64,000 nt of DNA from Arthrobacter pullicola (GTDB lineage Bacteria; Actinomycetota; Actinomycetes; Actinomycetales; Micrococcaceae): positions 186,001-250,000 of the forward strand of contig NZ_JACSQC010000005.1 of the NCBI RefSeq assembly GCF_014836875.1. The letters run 5' to 3'. The position numbers and the translations under genes are program-made. The notes under the pieces were generated by a model. The model saw only the letters and a list, made by a program, of their open reading frames with translations, did no database searches and was not told the origin of the DNA. This document shows positions 9,774 through 18,654 of the stretch, one piece after another; position 1 is the stretch's first letter; each line of letters begins with the position of its first letter.

Positions 9774-11102
9774 GTGTCTACTACCCCCGCAGCAGTGAAT
9801 CCCGCCCAGCGTTCCCGGATGGCCCGCAGGGTTGCCGGCGCCTCCTTCGTCGGAACCGCCCTGGAGTCCTACGACTTCTACGTTTTCGGCACGGCCGCCG
9901 CCTTGATCCTGAACCGGGTGTTCTTCCCGTCAGTGGACCCGCTGGCCGGCACGCTGCTGGCCTTCCTGTCCCTCGGCATGGGCTTCGTCGCCCGGCCGCT
10001 GGGAGCCGTGCTGTTCGGGCACATCGGCGACCGGATCGGGCGGAAACGGTCACTGATCTACACCATCGTCCTGATGGGTGTGGCCACCGGGGTGATTGGC
10101 CTGCTGCCCGACTACAACGCCATCGGGGCCTGGGCGCCGATCCTCCTGGTGTCCCTGCGCCTGCTGCAGGGCCTGGCCGTTGGGGGCGAATGGGGCGGCG
10201 CCGTGCTGATTGCCAGCGAGCACGCCGAACCAAAGAAACGCGCCCTCTACGCCGCGATCCCCCAGATCGGTTCCCCGGTCGGCACGATCATGGTCACCGC
10301 CACGTTCCTGATCCTCACGCAGGTCTCCCCGGAAGCCATGGAAGCCGGCGTCTGGCGCATCCCGTTCCTGCTGGCCTTCCCGTTTATGGCCGTGGCCCTC
10401 TACCTGCGCCTGGCCATCGATGAAACCCCGGTCTTCAAGGACGTCGCCGAGCACCACCAGGTGGCCCGGGTGCCGGTCCTCGAAGTTCTCCGCACCCAGC
10501 GGGCCGCCGTCATCATCGCAACGTCCGCCGCGCTGCTGGGCATCGGCTCCTATTTCCTGATGACCACCTATACCCAGGCCTACGGTGTATCCGAGCTGGG
10601 TCTCTCCGAATCCACCGTGCTGAACGCGGCGCTCGTGGGCTCGGTCCTGCAGCTGGCCACCATTCCGGCGTTCGGCTACCTGGCCACGAAAATCGGTTCG
10701 GCGAAGGTGGTGGCGGCCGGCGCCGCCTGCACCCTGCTGATTTCCTTCCCGCTGTACTACCTGATCAGCATCGCCAACCAGCCGGTCTACATCCTCACCA
10801 TCCTGATCGGCGGCATCTTCCCGACGGCGGCCTGGGCGGCGCTGGGCGGACTGATGGCGGACCTGTTCCCGGCACGCACGGGCTTCACCGCCATGTCCCT
10901 CGCCTACAGCTTCGCGGGGATTCTGGCCGGGTTCACTCCGGCGGTCACTCAGCTCTTCTCCAACGCGACGGGTGCGGCCTGGTGGCATCCCGGCGCGGTC
11001 CTGGCATTGATGTCGCTGATCACCATCGGCGGCGCACTGGCGGCCGGCCGGATGACCCGCACCCGGTCACAGAGCGGGCCCACCCCGGTCGCTGCGGCAT
11101 AG
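9774..11102 (+). CDS. MFS transporter, metabolite:H+ symporter (MHS) family, possibly for shikimate/quinate-type acids
   Basis: 442 aa from GTG 9774. About twelve membrane helices, with the MFS loop motif GHIGDRIGRKRS between helices 2 and 3 and the MHS features FVGTALESYDFYVFG and LQGLAVGGEWGGA. The start is uncertain: ATG 9720 and GTG 9675 are in frame, none has a good ribosome site, and GTG 9774 puts the first helix at the usual distance from the N-terminus. It ends 8 bases before aroQ, so the substrate may be a dehydroquinate-pathway compound such as quinate or shikimate. The substrate is inferred from neighbourhood only. Confidence 0.85.
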   Translation: MSTTPAAVNPAQRSRMARRVAGASFVGTALESYDFYVFGTAAALILNRVFFPSVDPLAGTLLAFLSLGMGFVARPLGAVLFGHIGDRIGRKRSLIYTIVLMGVATGVIGLLPDYNAIGAWAPILLVSLRLLQGLAVGGEWGGAVLIASEHAEPKKRALYAAIPQIGSPVGTIMVTATFLILTQVSPEAMEAGVWRIPFLLAFPFMAVALYLRLAIDETPVFKDVAEHHQVARVPVLEVLRTQRAAVIIATSAALLGIGSYFLMTTYTQAYGVSELGLSESTVLNAALVGSVLQLATIPAFGYLATKIGSAKVVAAGAACTLLISFPLYYLISIANQPVYILTILIGGIFPTAAWAALGGLMADLFPARTGFTAMSLAYSFAGILAGFTPAVTQLFSNATGAAWWHPGAVLALMSLITIGGALAAGRMTRTRSQSGPTPVAAA

Positions 11103-11110
11103 TTGACCCC

Positions 11111-11575
11111 ATGACTACCGAACGCACACGCAACCTCCTGGTCCTGAACGGCCCCAACCTGAACCTGCTGGGCACCCGCGAGCCTGCCGTCTACGGCACG
11201 GACACCCTTGACGACGTCGAAGCCGCCGCCGTCGCCGCCGCGCAGGCGCACGGCTGGACAGTGGACTGCATCCAGTCCAACCACGAGGGTGACCTGCTCG
11301 ATGCGATCCACGGTGCGCCGGGGCTCGCCGACGCCATCATCATCAACCCGGCCGCGTACAGCCACACCTCCGTGGCGCTCCGGGACGCGCTCTCCGGTGT
11401 GGGGCTGCCCGTGGTGGAAGTGCACTTGAGCAACATCCACAAGCGGGAGGAGTTCCGCCACCATTCGTTTATCTCCGCAGTCGCGGAGGTTGTGATCTGC
11501 GGTGCCGGAATTGCCGGCTACCGGATGGCCGTGGACTACCTCGCCGCGTCGCTGGACGCCAAGGCCGGGCAGTAA
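11111..11575 (+). CDS. aroQ: Type II 3-dehydroquinate dehydratase
   Basis: 154 aa dodecameric-type dehydratase converting 3-dehydroquinate to 3-dehydroshikimate. The signature LNGPNLNLLGTREPAVYG at the N-terminus includes the catalytic Arg and Tyr, followed by INPAAYSHTSVALRDAL and VEVHLSNIHKREEFRHHS with the catalytic His. ATG 11111 is chosen; the longer frame reaching 10982 overlaps the transporter. Because it sits with an MHS transporter and not with aro genes, it may serve quinate catabolism as well as, or instead of, aromatic amino acid synthesis. Confidence 0.95.
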   Translation: MTTERTRNLLVLNGPNLNLLGTREPAVYGTDTLDDVEAAAVAAAQAHGWTVDCIQSNHEGDLLDAIHGAPGLADAIIINPAAYSHTSVALRDALSGVGLPVVEVHLSNIHKREEFRHHSFISAVAEVVICGAGIAGYRMAVDYLAASLDAKAGQ

Positions 11576-11580
11576 CAAGC

Positions 11581-11599
11581 CTGCGGCAGCTGCCCGCAG
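11581..11599. terminator. Weak hairpin between converging aroQ and marP
   Basis: CTGCGG-CAGCTG-CCCGCAG is a short GC-rich hairpin in the 24-base gap between the two stops. No T-tract follows on either strand, so function as a terminator is doubtful. Confidence 0.3.
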
Positions 11600-12781
11600 C
11601 TACTCGCTGATGCATTCGCCGGGCGACACCGGGCTGAGGTAGCCCGGCGCCGCCTCGGCGATCGGTGCCAGCTCGGCCAGGGACAGCGCGTAGCCGATCG
11701 GCTGGTCCCCGGTGGTCTTGGCGAACACCACGCCTGCCACACGTCCGTCGATGTCCAGCAGCGGCCCGCCGGAATTGCCCTGCTGGACGTTGGCCGCCAG
11801 GGTGTACACCTCCAGGACCTCCGGCGAGGTGCCGTAGATGCTGCGGACCGAGACGTCGCCCAGATTCTGGACCTTGGCCGGCTGCAGCCGGAACGGGCCG
11901 CCGGCCGGGTACCCGGCGAAGGCGGCGGTGGTTCCGGAGGGAAGCTCTCCTCCAAGCTGGAGCGGATCCGCGTCGAGGTTCTCGACCGCGATCACGGCCA
12001 GATCGCGCGCGGGGTCGAAGTGCACCACCCGGCCCGGCCGCACGCCGCCGCCGGGCACCTGGACCACGGGTTCGCTGACCCCGGCGATCACATGCGCGTT
12101 GGTGACCACCCGGTCCTCGGCAATGACGAACCCGGAGCCGGTTTGGTTTTGCCCGCACTGGAACGCCGTGCCCGTGATTTTCAGCACTGAGCCGGAGGCG
12201 GCGGTGAGCGCCTCGGAGCTGATTCCTTCCGCCGGTATTTCCGCCGCCTGCGGGGCAGCGCCGTCGAAGATCCGGGGCAGCCCCTCAGCGAGCGTGAACG
12301 AACGGATCTGCGCGGCCCAGGTCTTGACCGGTGTCGGCGTGACCGTCTCAATCACGGTCAGGACGCGGGAGGAAGCGATCTGCTGCGACAGGAAGGGCAT
12401 GCCCAGCGTGCCGATGCTGAACGCGAGCATGGACATGACCAGGGCTGCCACCAGGACGTTCAAGGCCCCGCCCAGAATCCGGTCCAGGGCGCGCAGCGGC
12501 GCAAAGTTGAACCAGCGGCGGACTCCCGCCCCCAGGGCCGCGCCTGCGGCGTGACCCACCAGGACCAGCACGACGGCGGTGGCAATCACCGCCGCCAGCC
12601 GCCAGCCTTCGTCAGGTACCCAGCCCGACACGAGCGGAATGGCAAAGAAGGCGGCAGCGGCACCGGCGACGAAGCCGACGATTCCTCCAAGAGTTACGGC
12701 CAGTCCGTTGCGCAGGCCGGACAGAAGGTAGAAAACCAGGGCAAGCAGCAGGATGATGTCCAGAACGGTGAGTCCGAGCAC
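11600..12781 (-). CDS. MarP-like membrane serine protease (CvpA domain plus trypsin-like protease)
   Basis: 393 aa from GTG 12781, which has GGAG six bases upstream; the longer frame to 12892 lacks support. Residues about 1-130 form a CvpA/colicin V-type membrane domain with four helices. The periplasmic chymotrypsin-fold domain has the full triad: His230 (VVTNAHVI), Asp260 (ARDLAVI) and Ser337 (QQGNSGGP). In M. tuberculosis MarP (Rv3671c, 397 aa) this architecture supports acid and oxidative stress survival. Cys209 and Cys390 match, as I remember, the disulfide that controls MarP activity. It lies next to crp, as in mycobacteria. Confidence 0.92.
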   Translation of the reverse strand: MLGLTVLDIILLLALVFYLLSGLRNGLAVTLGGIVGFVAGAAAAFFAIPLVSGWVPDEGWRLAAVIATAVVLVLVGHAAGAALGAGVRRWFNFAPLRALDRILGGALNVLVAALVMSMLAFSIGTLGMPFLSQQIASSRVLTVIETVTPTPVKTWAAQIRSFTLAEGLPRIFDGAAPQAAEIPAEGISSEALTAASGSVLKITGTAFQCGQNQTGSGFVIAEDRVVTNAHVIAGVSEPVVQVPGGGVRPGRVVHFDPARDLAVIAVENLDADPLQLGGELPSGTTAAFAGYPAGGPFRLQPAKVQNLGDVSVRSIYGTSPEVLEVYTLAANVQQGNSGGPLLDIDGRVAGVVFAKTTGDQPIGYALSLAELAPIAEAAPGYLSPVSPGECISE

Positions 12782-13002
12782 AAAGAGCTCCAATAGGATG
12801 TAATTACGCGTGCGGCTGCCAGGGAAGAGCCCCGTAATCCCCGAGTCTAGCGGGCAGGACCGACGATTCCATGGCGGTGTTGCCCGCGCCACAGGGCGGC
12901 AGCGCTTTTTATCATCCGAGGGCGAACAACGCTATTACGGGTGTCACATGGACGTTCAGTGCGGCAAGATAGTACAAGCGACAACTATTTACAGGAGATT
13001 TC

Positions 13003-13680
13003 ATGGATATCGAGGTATTGCGCCGTGCGCCTTTGTTCGCCTCACTGGGAGACGACGTCTTCGCCGCTTTGACCGACGAGCTCACCGAGGTCGATCTTTC
13101 GCGCGGGGCCTCTGTCTTCCGCGAGGGCGACCAGGGTGACCAGCTGTATTTCATCGTGTCCGGAAAGATCAAGCTGGGGCGTTCGGCCCCGGACGGCCGC
13201 GAGAACCTGCTGGCCATTCTCGGCCCGGGTGAGCTCTTTGGCGAAATGGCCCTTTTTGACCCCAGTCCCCGGACCGCCACGGCCACCGCTGTGTCGGAGA
13301 CCCGGCTTGCCGGACTGCGGCACGAGAACCTGCGTGCCCTGATCGAGACCCGCCCCGAGGTTTCCGTCCAGCTGCTCCAGGCCCTGGCCCGCCGCCTGCG
13401 GCGAACCAACGAGTCCCTGGCGGACCTGGTCTTCTCGGATGTTCCGGGCCGCGTTGCCAAGGCGCTGCTGGACCTTGCCGACCGCTTCGGCCGCCCGGCG
13501 ACGGACGGCATCCTGGTGGCTCACGAGCTGACCCAGGAAGAGCTGGCCCAGCTGGTTGGTGCTTCACGTGAAACCGTGAACAAGGCCCTTGCAGAGTTTG
13601 TCCAGCGCGGCTGGCTGCGGCTCGAAGCCCGCGCCGTCGTCATCCTGGATGTGCAGCGGCTGCGCCAGCGCTCCCGCTAG
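13003..13680 (+). CDS. crp: Crp/Fnr family transcriptional regulator (cAMP receptor-like)
   Basis: 225 aa. Residues about 1-120 form the cyclic nucleotide-binding barrel, with the phosphate-binding cassette GELFGEMALFDPSPRTATATA. Residues 145-220 are the winged helix with LTQEELAQLVGASRETVNKALAEF as the recognition unit. The start ATG has AGGAG. Length and context (next to marP and nth-type genes) match the actinobacterial global regulator Crp/GlxR. It probably acts on acs through the site at 6329-6344; that link is inferred. Confidence 0.94.
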   Translation: MDIEVLRRAPLFASLGDDVFAALTDELTEVDLSRGASVFREGDQGDQLYFIVSGKIKLGRSAPDGRENLLAILGPGELFGEMALFDPSPRTATATAVSETRLAGLRHENLRALIETRPEVSVQLLQALARRLRRTNESLADLVFSDVPGRVAKALLDLADRFGRPATDGILVAHELTQEELAQLVGASRETVNKALAEFVQRGWLRLEARAVVILDVQRLRQRSR

Positions 13681-13698
13681 GCCCCGCACAGCAGATTA

Positions 13699-13738
13699 GA
13701 ACGGCACCGTTTCCCGAGGGAGACGGTGCCGTTCTGTT
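13699..13738 (+). terminator. Rho-independent terminator after crp
   Basis: AACGGCACCGT (13700-13710) pairs with ACGGTGCCGTT (13722-13732) around a short TTCCCGAGGGA element. TCTGTTGT follows on the plus strand. It is shared with the converging Nudix gene. Confidence 0.75.
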
Positions 13739-13749
13739 GTGCGGGCCGC

Positions 13750-14661
13750 TTAGCGGCCGCGTTGGCCGGAGCCTTCCGCCGCATCGTTGCCGGTGACCTG
13801 CAAAACGTATTTGCCGTCCGCCACCACCAGTTCAGGCTGGTACACGGCAGTGGGGCGGCGGTGCGCCAGGTAGGCGATGCAGCCGCGGGCCTTCGCCAGC
13901 TTCTCTATCATCAGCAGCACGGCCGGGACCGTCAGCTGGTCCAGTGTCAGCCCGACGGTGTCCGGCTGACCCACTTCGTCCCCGAGCCCGGTGGTGTTCT
14001 GCCGCTCCGCTTCACGGGCGGCAATGCGCCACTCGCCCCAGATGCCCTTGCCCTCAAGCAGGGAGGTTTCCTGGCCGATGGGCTGGACGGCGGCGAAGTA
14101 GCGGGTATCAAAGCGGCGTAGCGCAAAGTCCGCCGTCCGCCAGTTGGAGAGCGGACGCAGCAGGTCGGTGCGCAGCCCCAGCCCGCGGCGCGCAAGGAGT
14201 TCGGGGAAGGACTTCTCCCCGGCGGCGATGCCCACGCGGGCCGCCATCCAGTCCGGTCCGCGGTTACTCTCCAGCAGCGTGGACGCATCCGGTCCGGCAA
14301 GCAGCACTCCGGTCTCTTCGAACAGCTCGCGGATCGCCGCCACCACGTGCCGTCTGGCCTGCTGCGGATCATCCATGCCCAGGGCCTTGGCCCAGTCCGA
14401 GGGCGAGGGACCGTACCAGGGCACGGGGTCGTCGTCGGCCGGTTCCAGGCTGCCGCCGGGGAACGCGATCTTCCCAAGCGGGGACTCGCCGGTGCGGTAC
14501 CGCAGGAACGTTTCCGCGCCCTCACGGGAGTCGCGCAGCAAGAGAACCGACGACGCCGGCCGCGGTTTGCGCGGGGCGGTTTCCCCGCGTTCAAACCAGC
14601 TTTCAGCAGCTGCCTCCTGCCACGGAGGCAACTGGAAGTAGCGGGTGGGAAAACTAGGCAA
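13750..14661 (-). CDS. Nudix hydrolase with insertion (NUDT19-like)
   Basis: 303 aa. The Nudix box is split: FPGGSLEPADDD and then, after an insertion of about 30 residues (PVPWYGPSPSDWAKALG onward), AAIRELFEETGVLL. Such inserted Nudix domains are typical of the NUDT19/RP2 group; the substrate is unknown. The start appears to be TTG 14661, overlapping the ridA stop by 8 bases, so it is probably coupled to ridA. TTG starts are uncommon and an internal start cannot be excluded. Confidence 0.82.
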   Translation of the reverse strand: MPSFPTRYFQLPPWQEAAAESWFERGETAPRKPRPASSVLLLRDSREGAETFLRYRTGESPLGKIAFPGGSLEPADDDPVPWYGPSPSDWAKALGMDDPQQARRHVVAAIRELFEETGVLLAGPDASTLLESNRGPDWMAARVGIAAGEKSFPELLARRGLGLRTDLLRPLSNWRTADFALRRFDTRYFAAVQPIGQETSLLEGKGIWGEWRIAAREAERQNTTGLGDEVGQPDTVGLTLDQLTVPAVLLMIEKLAKARGCIAYLAHRRPTAVYQPELVVADGKYVLQVTGNDAAEGSGQRGR

Positions 14662-15136
14662 ATTCAGCGATCACTTCCACTTCCACGGGAGCATCCAGCG
14701 GAAGTACGGCAACGCCGACGGCGGAACGGGCATGGCTGCCTGCCTCGCCGAAGACCTGGGCGAACAGTTCGGAGGCACCGTTAATAACGCCGGGCTGTCC
14801 GGTAAAGGACGGATCCGACGCCACGAAGCCGACGACCTTAACGATCCGGGTCACCCGGTCAAGGTCGCCGATTTGTGCCTTGATCGCGGCAAGGGCGTTC
14901 ACGGCGCAGCGCGCAGCATACGCTTTGGCGTCCTCTGCGGAGACTTCCGCGCCGACCTTGCCGGACGCGGGCAGCGCACCGTCAATGAACGGCAGCTGGC
15001 CCGAGGTGTACACGTGGTTTCCGGTCACAATCGCCGGAACGTAGGCAGCGACGGGTGCCGCCACGCCGGGGAGTGCCAGGCCCAGTTCAGCCAGGCGGCG
15101 CTCGACGGCGGAAACAGCCTCCGGTCCGGCGCTCAT
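14654..15136 (-). CDS. RidA family protein (YjgF/L-PSP)
   Basis: 160 aa. It shows the RidA core: VTGNHVYTSGQLPFIDGALP, AARCAVNALAAIKAQIGDLDRV, FTGQPGVINGASELF and SHARSAVGVAVLPLDAPVEVE. RidA enzymes deaminate reactive enamine/imine intermediates. In this longer subgroup the usual catalytic Arg of the C-terminal motif is present (HARSAVG). ATG 15136 forms an ATGA overlap with the stop of the DUF4177 gene. The three-gene order DUF4177-ridA-Nudix suggests an operon. Confidence 0.9.
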   Translation of the reverse strand: MSAGPEAVSAVERRLAELGLALPGVAAPVAAYVPAIVTGNHVYTSGQLPFIDGALPASGKVGAEVSAEDAKAYAARCAVNALAAIKAQIGDLDRVTRIVKVVGFVASDPSFTGQPGVINGASELFAQVFGEAGSHARSAVGVAVLPLDAPVEVEVIAEFA

Positions 15137-15291
15137 CAGGCTTTCTCCCGCTTCATGTAGGCCACGGCTCCGGTGCCGTTGGGGGCCGGGGTGATCTGCA
15201 CGAGTTCCCAGCCTTCTTCGCCGTGCATGTTCAGGACCGCGCCCGGAGTGTGGAGGGGCAGCGGCGTGATGAAGTATTCCCATTTGCTCAT
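15136..15291 (-). CDS. Small DUF4177-type protein
   Basis: 51 aa starting MSKWEYFITPLPLHTP. It has the W-E-Y start and the GEEGWELVQI core of DUF4177 proteins, whose role is unknown. It overlaps ridA by 4 bases (ATGA). The longer frame to 15462 runs antisense into ponA and is rejected. The same small gene precedes ridA in mycobacteria (Rv3678A). Confidence 0.85.
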   Translation of the reverse strand: MSKWEYFITPLPLHTPGAVLNMHGEEGWELVQITPAPNGTGAVAYMKREKA

Positions 15292-15315
15292 GATCCAAAG
15301 ACTAGCGTGTGCTTG

Positions 15316-15321
15316 TAGACT
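15316..15321 (+). promoter_or_regulatory. Candidate -10 giving a leaderless ponA transcript
   Basis: TAGACT ends 7 bases before the ponA ATG, so transcription would begin at or next to the start codon. There is no ribosome-binding site in front of this ATG. No clear -35 is seen. Confidence 0.45.
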
Positions 15322-15328
15322 GATCGGC

Positions 15329-17572
15329 ATGGCAGCTCGCAAATCTCCTTTTTTTGACACGGCTACCACGCTGGGCAAAATTGTCGCTTTTTTTGGTGTG
15401 AGCACACTCTGCGGCGTGCTCGCCGCCGGGCTGCTGGTTCCCGCAGCTGCTGCTGCCGGCACGGCCGCCTCCGGATCGCTGCAGTTCTTCGATCAGCTGC
15501 CCTCCGAACTCCAGCGCGGTGCCCTGGCTCAGCCCTCTAAGATCTACGCCAACGACGGCTCGCTGATCGCCACCCTTTATGAGGAGAACCGGCAGCCGGT
15601 CACGCTGGATGAGGTGTCCCCGCACATGGTGGACGCGATGCTGGCCATCGAGGATGACCGCTATTACGACCACGGCGGCGTGGACCTGCAGGGCATCTTC
15701 AGCGCCGTCGTCTCCAACGTCACCTCCGACCGGACCCGCGGCGCCTCGACGATCACCCAGCAGTACGTGAACAACGTGATCATCGATACCAACATGCAGG
15801 AGGGCGGGGAGGTGGTCTTCAGCGGGCAGAAAACCGTCGGCGACAAACTGCGCGAAATCAAGCTGGCCATCGCCGTTGAGAAGGAGCTGAGCAAGGACGA
15901 AATCCTTGAAGGCTACTTCAACATCGTGCCGTTCAGCGGAACAACGTTCGGCGTTCAGGCTGCCTCAAAGTACTTCTTCAACGTTGATGCCAAGGATCTG
16001 AGCATCGCGCAGTCCGCGCTGCTGGCCGGCGTCGTCAACGGTCCCACGTACTACAGCCCGGAGCTGAACCCGGAACGTTCGCTGGAACGCCGGAACCTGG
16101 TGCTCGGCGCCATGCTGGATAAGGGCCGCATCACGCAGGAAGAACATGATGCAGCAGTTGCCACCGGCCTGGAACTGAACCTCACCCCCGTGCTCAACGG
16201 CTGTGTGGGTGCCGAACAGGCGCCGTACTTCTGTGACTACGTCAAGCAGCTGGTGCTCAATGATGAGCGCTACGGTGCCACCTACGACGACCGGAATAAG
16301 CTGCTCTACCGCGGCGGCCTGAGCATCACCACCACCCTGGACCCGGTGCTGCAGAACGCCGCGCAGACCGCGATCAATGAGACCGCGAACCCGGATACCA
16401 CCGACGCCGAGATCGGCCATTCCATGGTCAGCGTCGAGCCCGGCACCGGTGCCATCAAGGTGATGGCACAGAACACCCGGTTCACGCCTGAGCTGGCCGA
16501 CGGAAACTCGGTGCAGAACTTCAACGTGGACCAATATCAAGACGGTGATCCGAACAAGTACCTCGGAGGGCTGGGTGGGTTCCAGCCCGGATCAACGTAC
16601 AAACCGTTCACCGTCGCGGCCTGGCTGGATGCGGGCAAGACACTGAACGCCACCCTGAACGGCAGTAAGCGGACCTACCCGGTGGGGACGCCCTGGAATG
16701 CCAGCTGCTACGGCGGGGCGTACGTCAGCACCACTGAATGGACGCCGATCAACTACGGCGACACCAACTACAAGACCACCACCGTCATCGACGGCCTGGC
16801 GAACTCCTACAACACCATCACCCTGGCCGAGGCCCGGGAACTGGATCTGTGCAAGTTCCAGGAGATTGCCTTCGCGGCCGGCGTCCACAACGGCAAGGGA
16901 GCCTCCGGCGAGCGGGAAATGCTCGAAGTCAATCCGCCGTCGACCTTCGGTGGCGGCGGCGACGCTTCCCCGCTGGCCATGGCCACCGGTTTCGCCACCT
17001 TCGCGGCCGAGGGCCTGAAGTGCGAACCGCGGGCACTGGTATCCGTCAAGACCCCGGAGGGAACCGAGCTGCCGGTACCGGAGCAGGACTGCGAGCAGGT
17101 CATGAAGAAGGAAGTCGCGCAGGGCGTGAACATGGCCACCCAGCGCGTGATGACCAACGGCTCCGGTATTAATCTGCAGGTCGGTGTCCCCATCGCCGGG
17201 AAGACCGGCACCAACGACACCCGCTCGCAGACCTGGTTCATGGGTTACAGCACCGGCCTCTCCACCGCATCCTGGATCGGCAACTGGAAGTCCAACAACA
17301 CCACCATGTCGGACAAGCTGATCGGCGGAAGGATCTACCCGGAGGTCGACGGTTCGCTGATCGCGGGCCCGTCCTGGAAGAACTTCATCCAGCGTGTGGC
17401 CGGACAGTACGAAGCCAATCCGTTCACCAACCCGCCGGCCAGCATCATCGGCCAGACGCCGGCGCCGCCGCGCTCCAACCCCGCGCCCGCACCCAGTAAT
17501 TCCGGGCCGGGGAACAACAACGGCAACAACAATAATTCCGGGAACAACGGCAACGGCCAGGACAACGACTGA
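15329..17572 (+). CDS. Class A penicillin-binding protein (bifunctional transglycosylase/transpeptidase), PonA2-like
   Basis: 747 aa. An N-terminal membrane anchor (residues about 18-45) precedes a GT51 glycosyltransferase with the catalytic EDDRYYDHGGVD and RGASTITQQYVNN. A transpeptidase domain follows, with Ser in PGSTYKPFT (SxxK), SYN (SxN) and KTGTND (KTG). The C-terminal tail is Pro/Asn/Gly-rich (GNNNGNNNNSGNNGNG) and, unlike M. tuberculosis PonA2, has no PASTA domain. It makes and cross-links peptidoglycan outside the membrane. The start follows TAGACT without a ribosome site. The metallophosphoesterase gene begins 3 bases after the stop. Confidence 0.95.
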   Translation: MAARKSPFFDTATTLGKIVAFFGVSTLCGVLAAGLLVPAAAAAGTAASGSLQFFDQLPSELQRGALAQPSKIYANDGSLIATLYEENRQPVTLDEVSPHMVDAMLAIEDDRYYDHGGVDLQGIFSAVVSNVTSDRTRGASTITQQYVNNVIIDTNMQEGGEVVFSGQKTVGDKLREIKLAIAVEKELSKDEILEGYFNIVPFSGTTFGVQAASKYFFNVDAKDLSIAQSALLAGVVNGPTYYSPELNPERSLERRNLVLGAMLDKGRITQEEHDAAVATGLELNLTPVLNGCVGAEQAPYFCDYVKQLVLNDERYGATYDDRNKLLYRGGLSITTTLDPVLQNAAQTAINETANPDTTDAEIGHSMVSVEPGTGAIKVMAQNTRFTPELADGNSVQNFNVDQYQDGDPNKYLGGLGGFQPGSTYKPFTVAAWLDAGKTLNATLNGSKRTYPVGTPWNASCYGGAYVSTTEWTPINYGDTNYKTTTVIDGLANSYNTITLAEARELDLCKFQEIAFAAGVHNGKGASGEREMLEVNPPSTFGGGGDASPLAMATGFATFAAEGLKCEPRALVSVKTPEGTELPVPEQDCEQVMKKEVAQGVNMATQRVMTNGSGINLQVGVPIAGKTGTNDTRSQTWFMGYSTGLSTASWIGNWKSNNTTMSDKLIGGRIYPEVDGSLIAGPSWKNFIQRVAGQYEANPFTNPPASIIGQTPAPPRSNPAPAPSNSGPGNNNGNNNNSGNNGNGQDND

Positions 17573-17574
17573 CC

Positions 17575-18513
17575 TTGACAACCGCCAACACACTCCCGGC
17601 CCTGAAATCCGCTGCCTGGGTTGCCGGCAGCTTCGCCGCTGCCGGTGCCGGCGCTTTCGCCTACGGTTCGCTGATTGAACGGAACCTTTTCGGCATTCGC
17701 ACCGAAACGGTCCCCGTGCTGCCTGCGGGCAGCAAACCCCTGCGGGTCCTGCATCTCTCTGACATCCACTACGTGCCCGGGCAGGCCCGCAAGACCCGCT
17801 GGCTGCGCTCCCTCGCAGACCTCGAACCGGATCTGGTGGTCAACACCGGGGACAACCTCAGCCATCTGGACGCGATTCCGCCCCTGCTGGAATCACTGAA
17901 GCCGCTGATGCGGTTCCCGGGCGTCTTCGTCCCCGGCTCCAACGACTACTACGCACCGGTGCTGAAGAGCCCGTTCACATACTTCACGTCACCGTCCAAG
18001 CTGCGCAAAGACCCCCAGAAAATCCCCTACGGTCAGATGTTCTCCGCCTTCGGCAACGCCGGGTGGCTGGACCTGACCAACCGGAACCAGTCGATGGTCC
18101 TGGGCGGACTCCGGCTGGACTTCTCCGGCGTGGACGATCCGCATTTGAAGCGCGACCGCTACGCCGGCTTCCCCGCGGGAAGCTCATCCTCAGGCAACGC
18201 CCGGCACCTGCGGATCGGCGTGGCCCATGCCCCGTATCAGCGGGTGCTGGACTACTTTTCCGACGGCGGCGCGAAACTCATCCTCGCCGGGCATACCCAC
18301 GGCGGGCAGGTCTGCATTCCGGGGTACGGTGCACTGGTCAGCAACTGCGACCTGCCGACCTGGCGGGCCAAGGGCCTCACCGATTGGGAGCACAACGGGC
18401 GGACTGTTCCGTTGAACGTGTCCGCGGGCATCGGCACCTCCCGCTTCGCTCCGGTCCGCTTCGCCTGCCGGCCGGAGGCCGTCCTCCTCACGCTCACTCC
18501 CCCAGCCGGCTGA
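17575..18513 (+). CDS. Membrane-anchored metallophosphoesterase
   Basis: 312 aa from TTG 17575, directly after ponA. After one N-terminal hydrophobic helix it has the calcineurin-like metal motifs: LSDIHYV (DxH), NTGDN, GSNDYY in place of the usual GNHD, VAHAPY and AGHTHGGQ. Substrate unknown. The ponA2-metallophosphoesterase pairing is conserved in actinobacteria (Rv3682-Rv3683), which suggests a cell-envelope role. The TTG start is chosen because no ATG lies near and the hydrophobic helix requires it. Confidence 0.88.
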   Translation: MTTANTLPALKSAAWVAGSFAAAGAGAFAYGSLIERNLFGIRTETVPVLPAGSKPLRVLHLSDIHYVPGQARKTRWLRSLADLEPDLVVNTGDNLSHLDAIPPLLESLKPLMRFPGVFVPGSNDYYAPVLKSPFTYFTSPSKLRKDPQKIPYGQMFSAFGNAGWLDLTNRNQSMVLGGLRLDFSGVDDPHLKRDRYAGFPAGSSSSGNARHLRIGVAHAPYQRVLDYFSDGGAKLILAGHTHGGQVCIPGYGALVSNCDLPTWRAKGLTDWEHNGRTVPLNVSAGIGTSRFAPVRFACRPEAVLLTLTPPAG

Positions 18514-18654
18514 CGGTACGGCCGGTAGGCGCCTGCGCCAAGCCGCTTCGCCGTTCTGCCCCGCACCGTTCTGCCCCGCGGGTGCTGTGGCCTACGATTG
18601 AGCGGTAACACGGCCCGCGCCCACCGTGCGGCCAGCCCGGCACGAAGAGGATCC

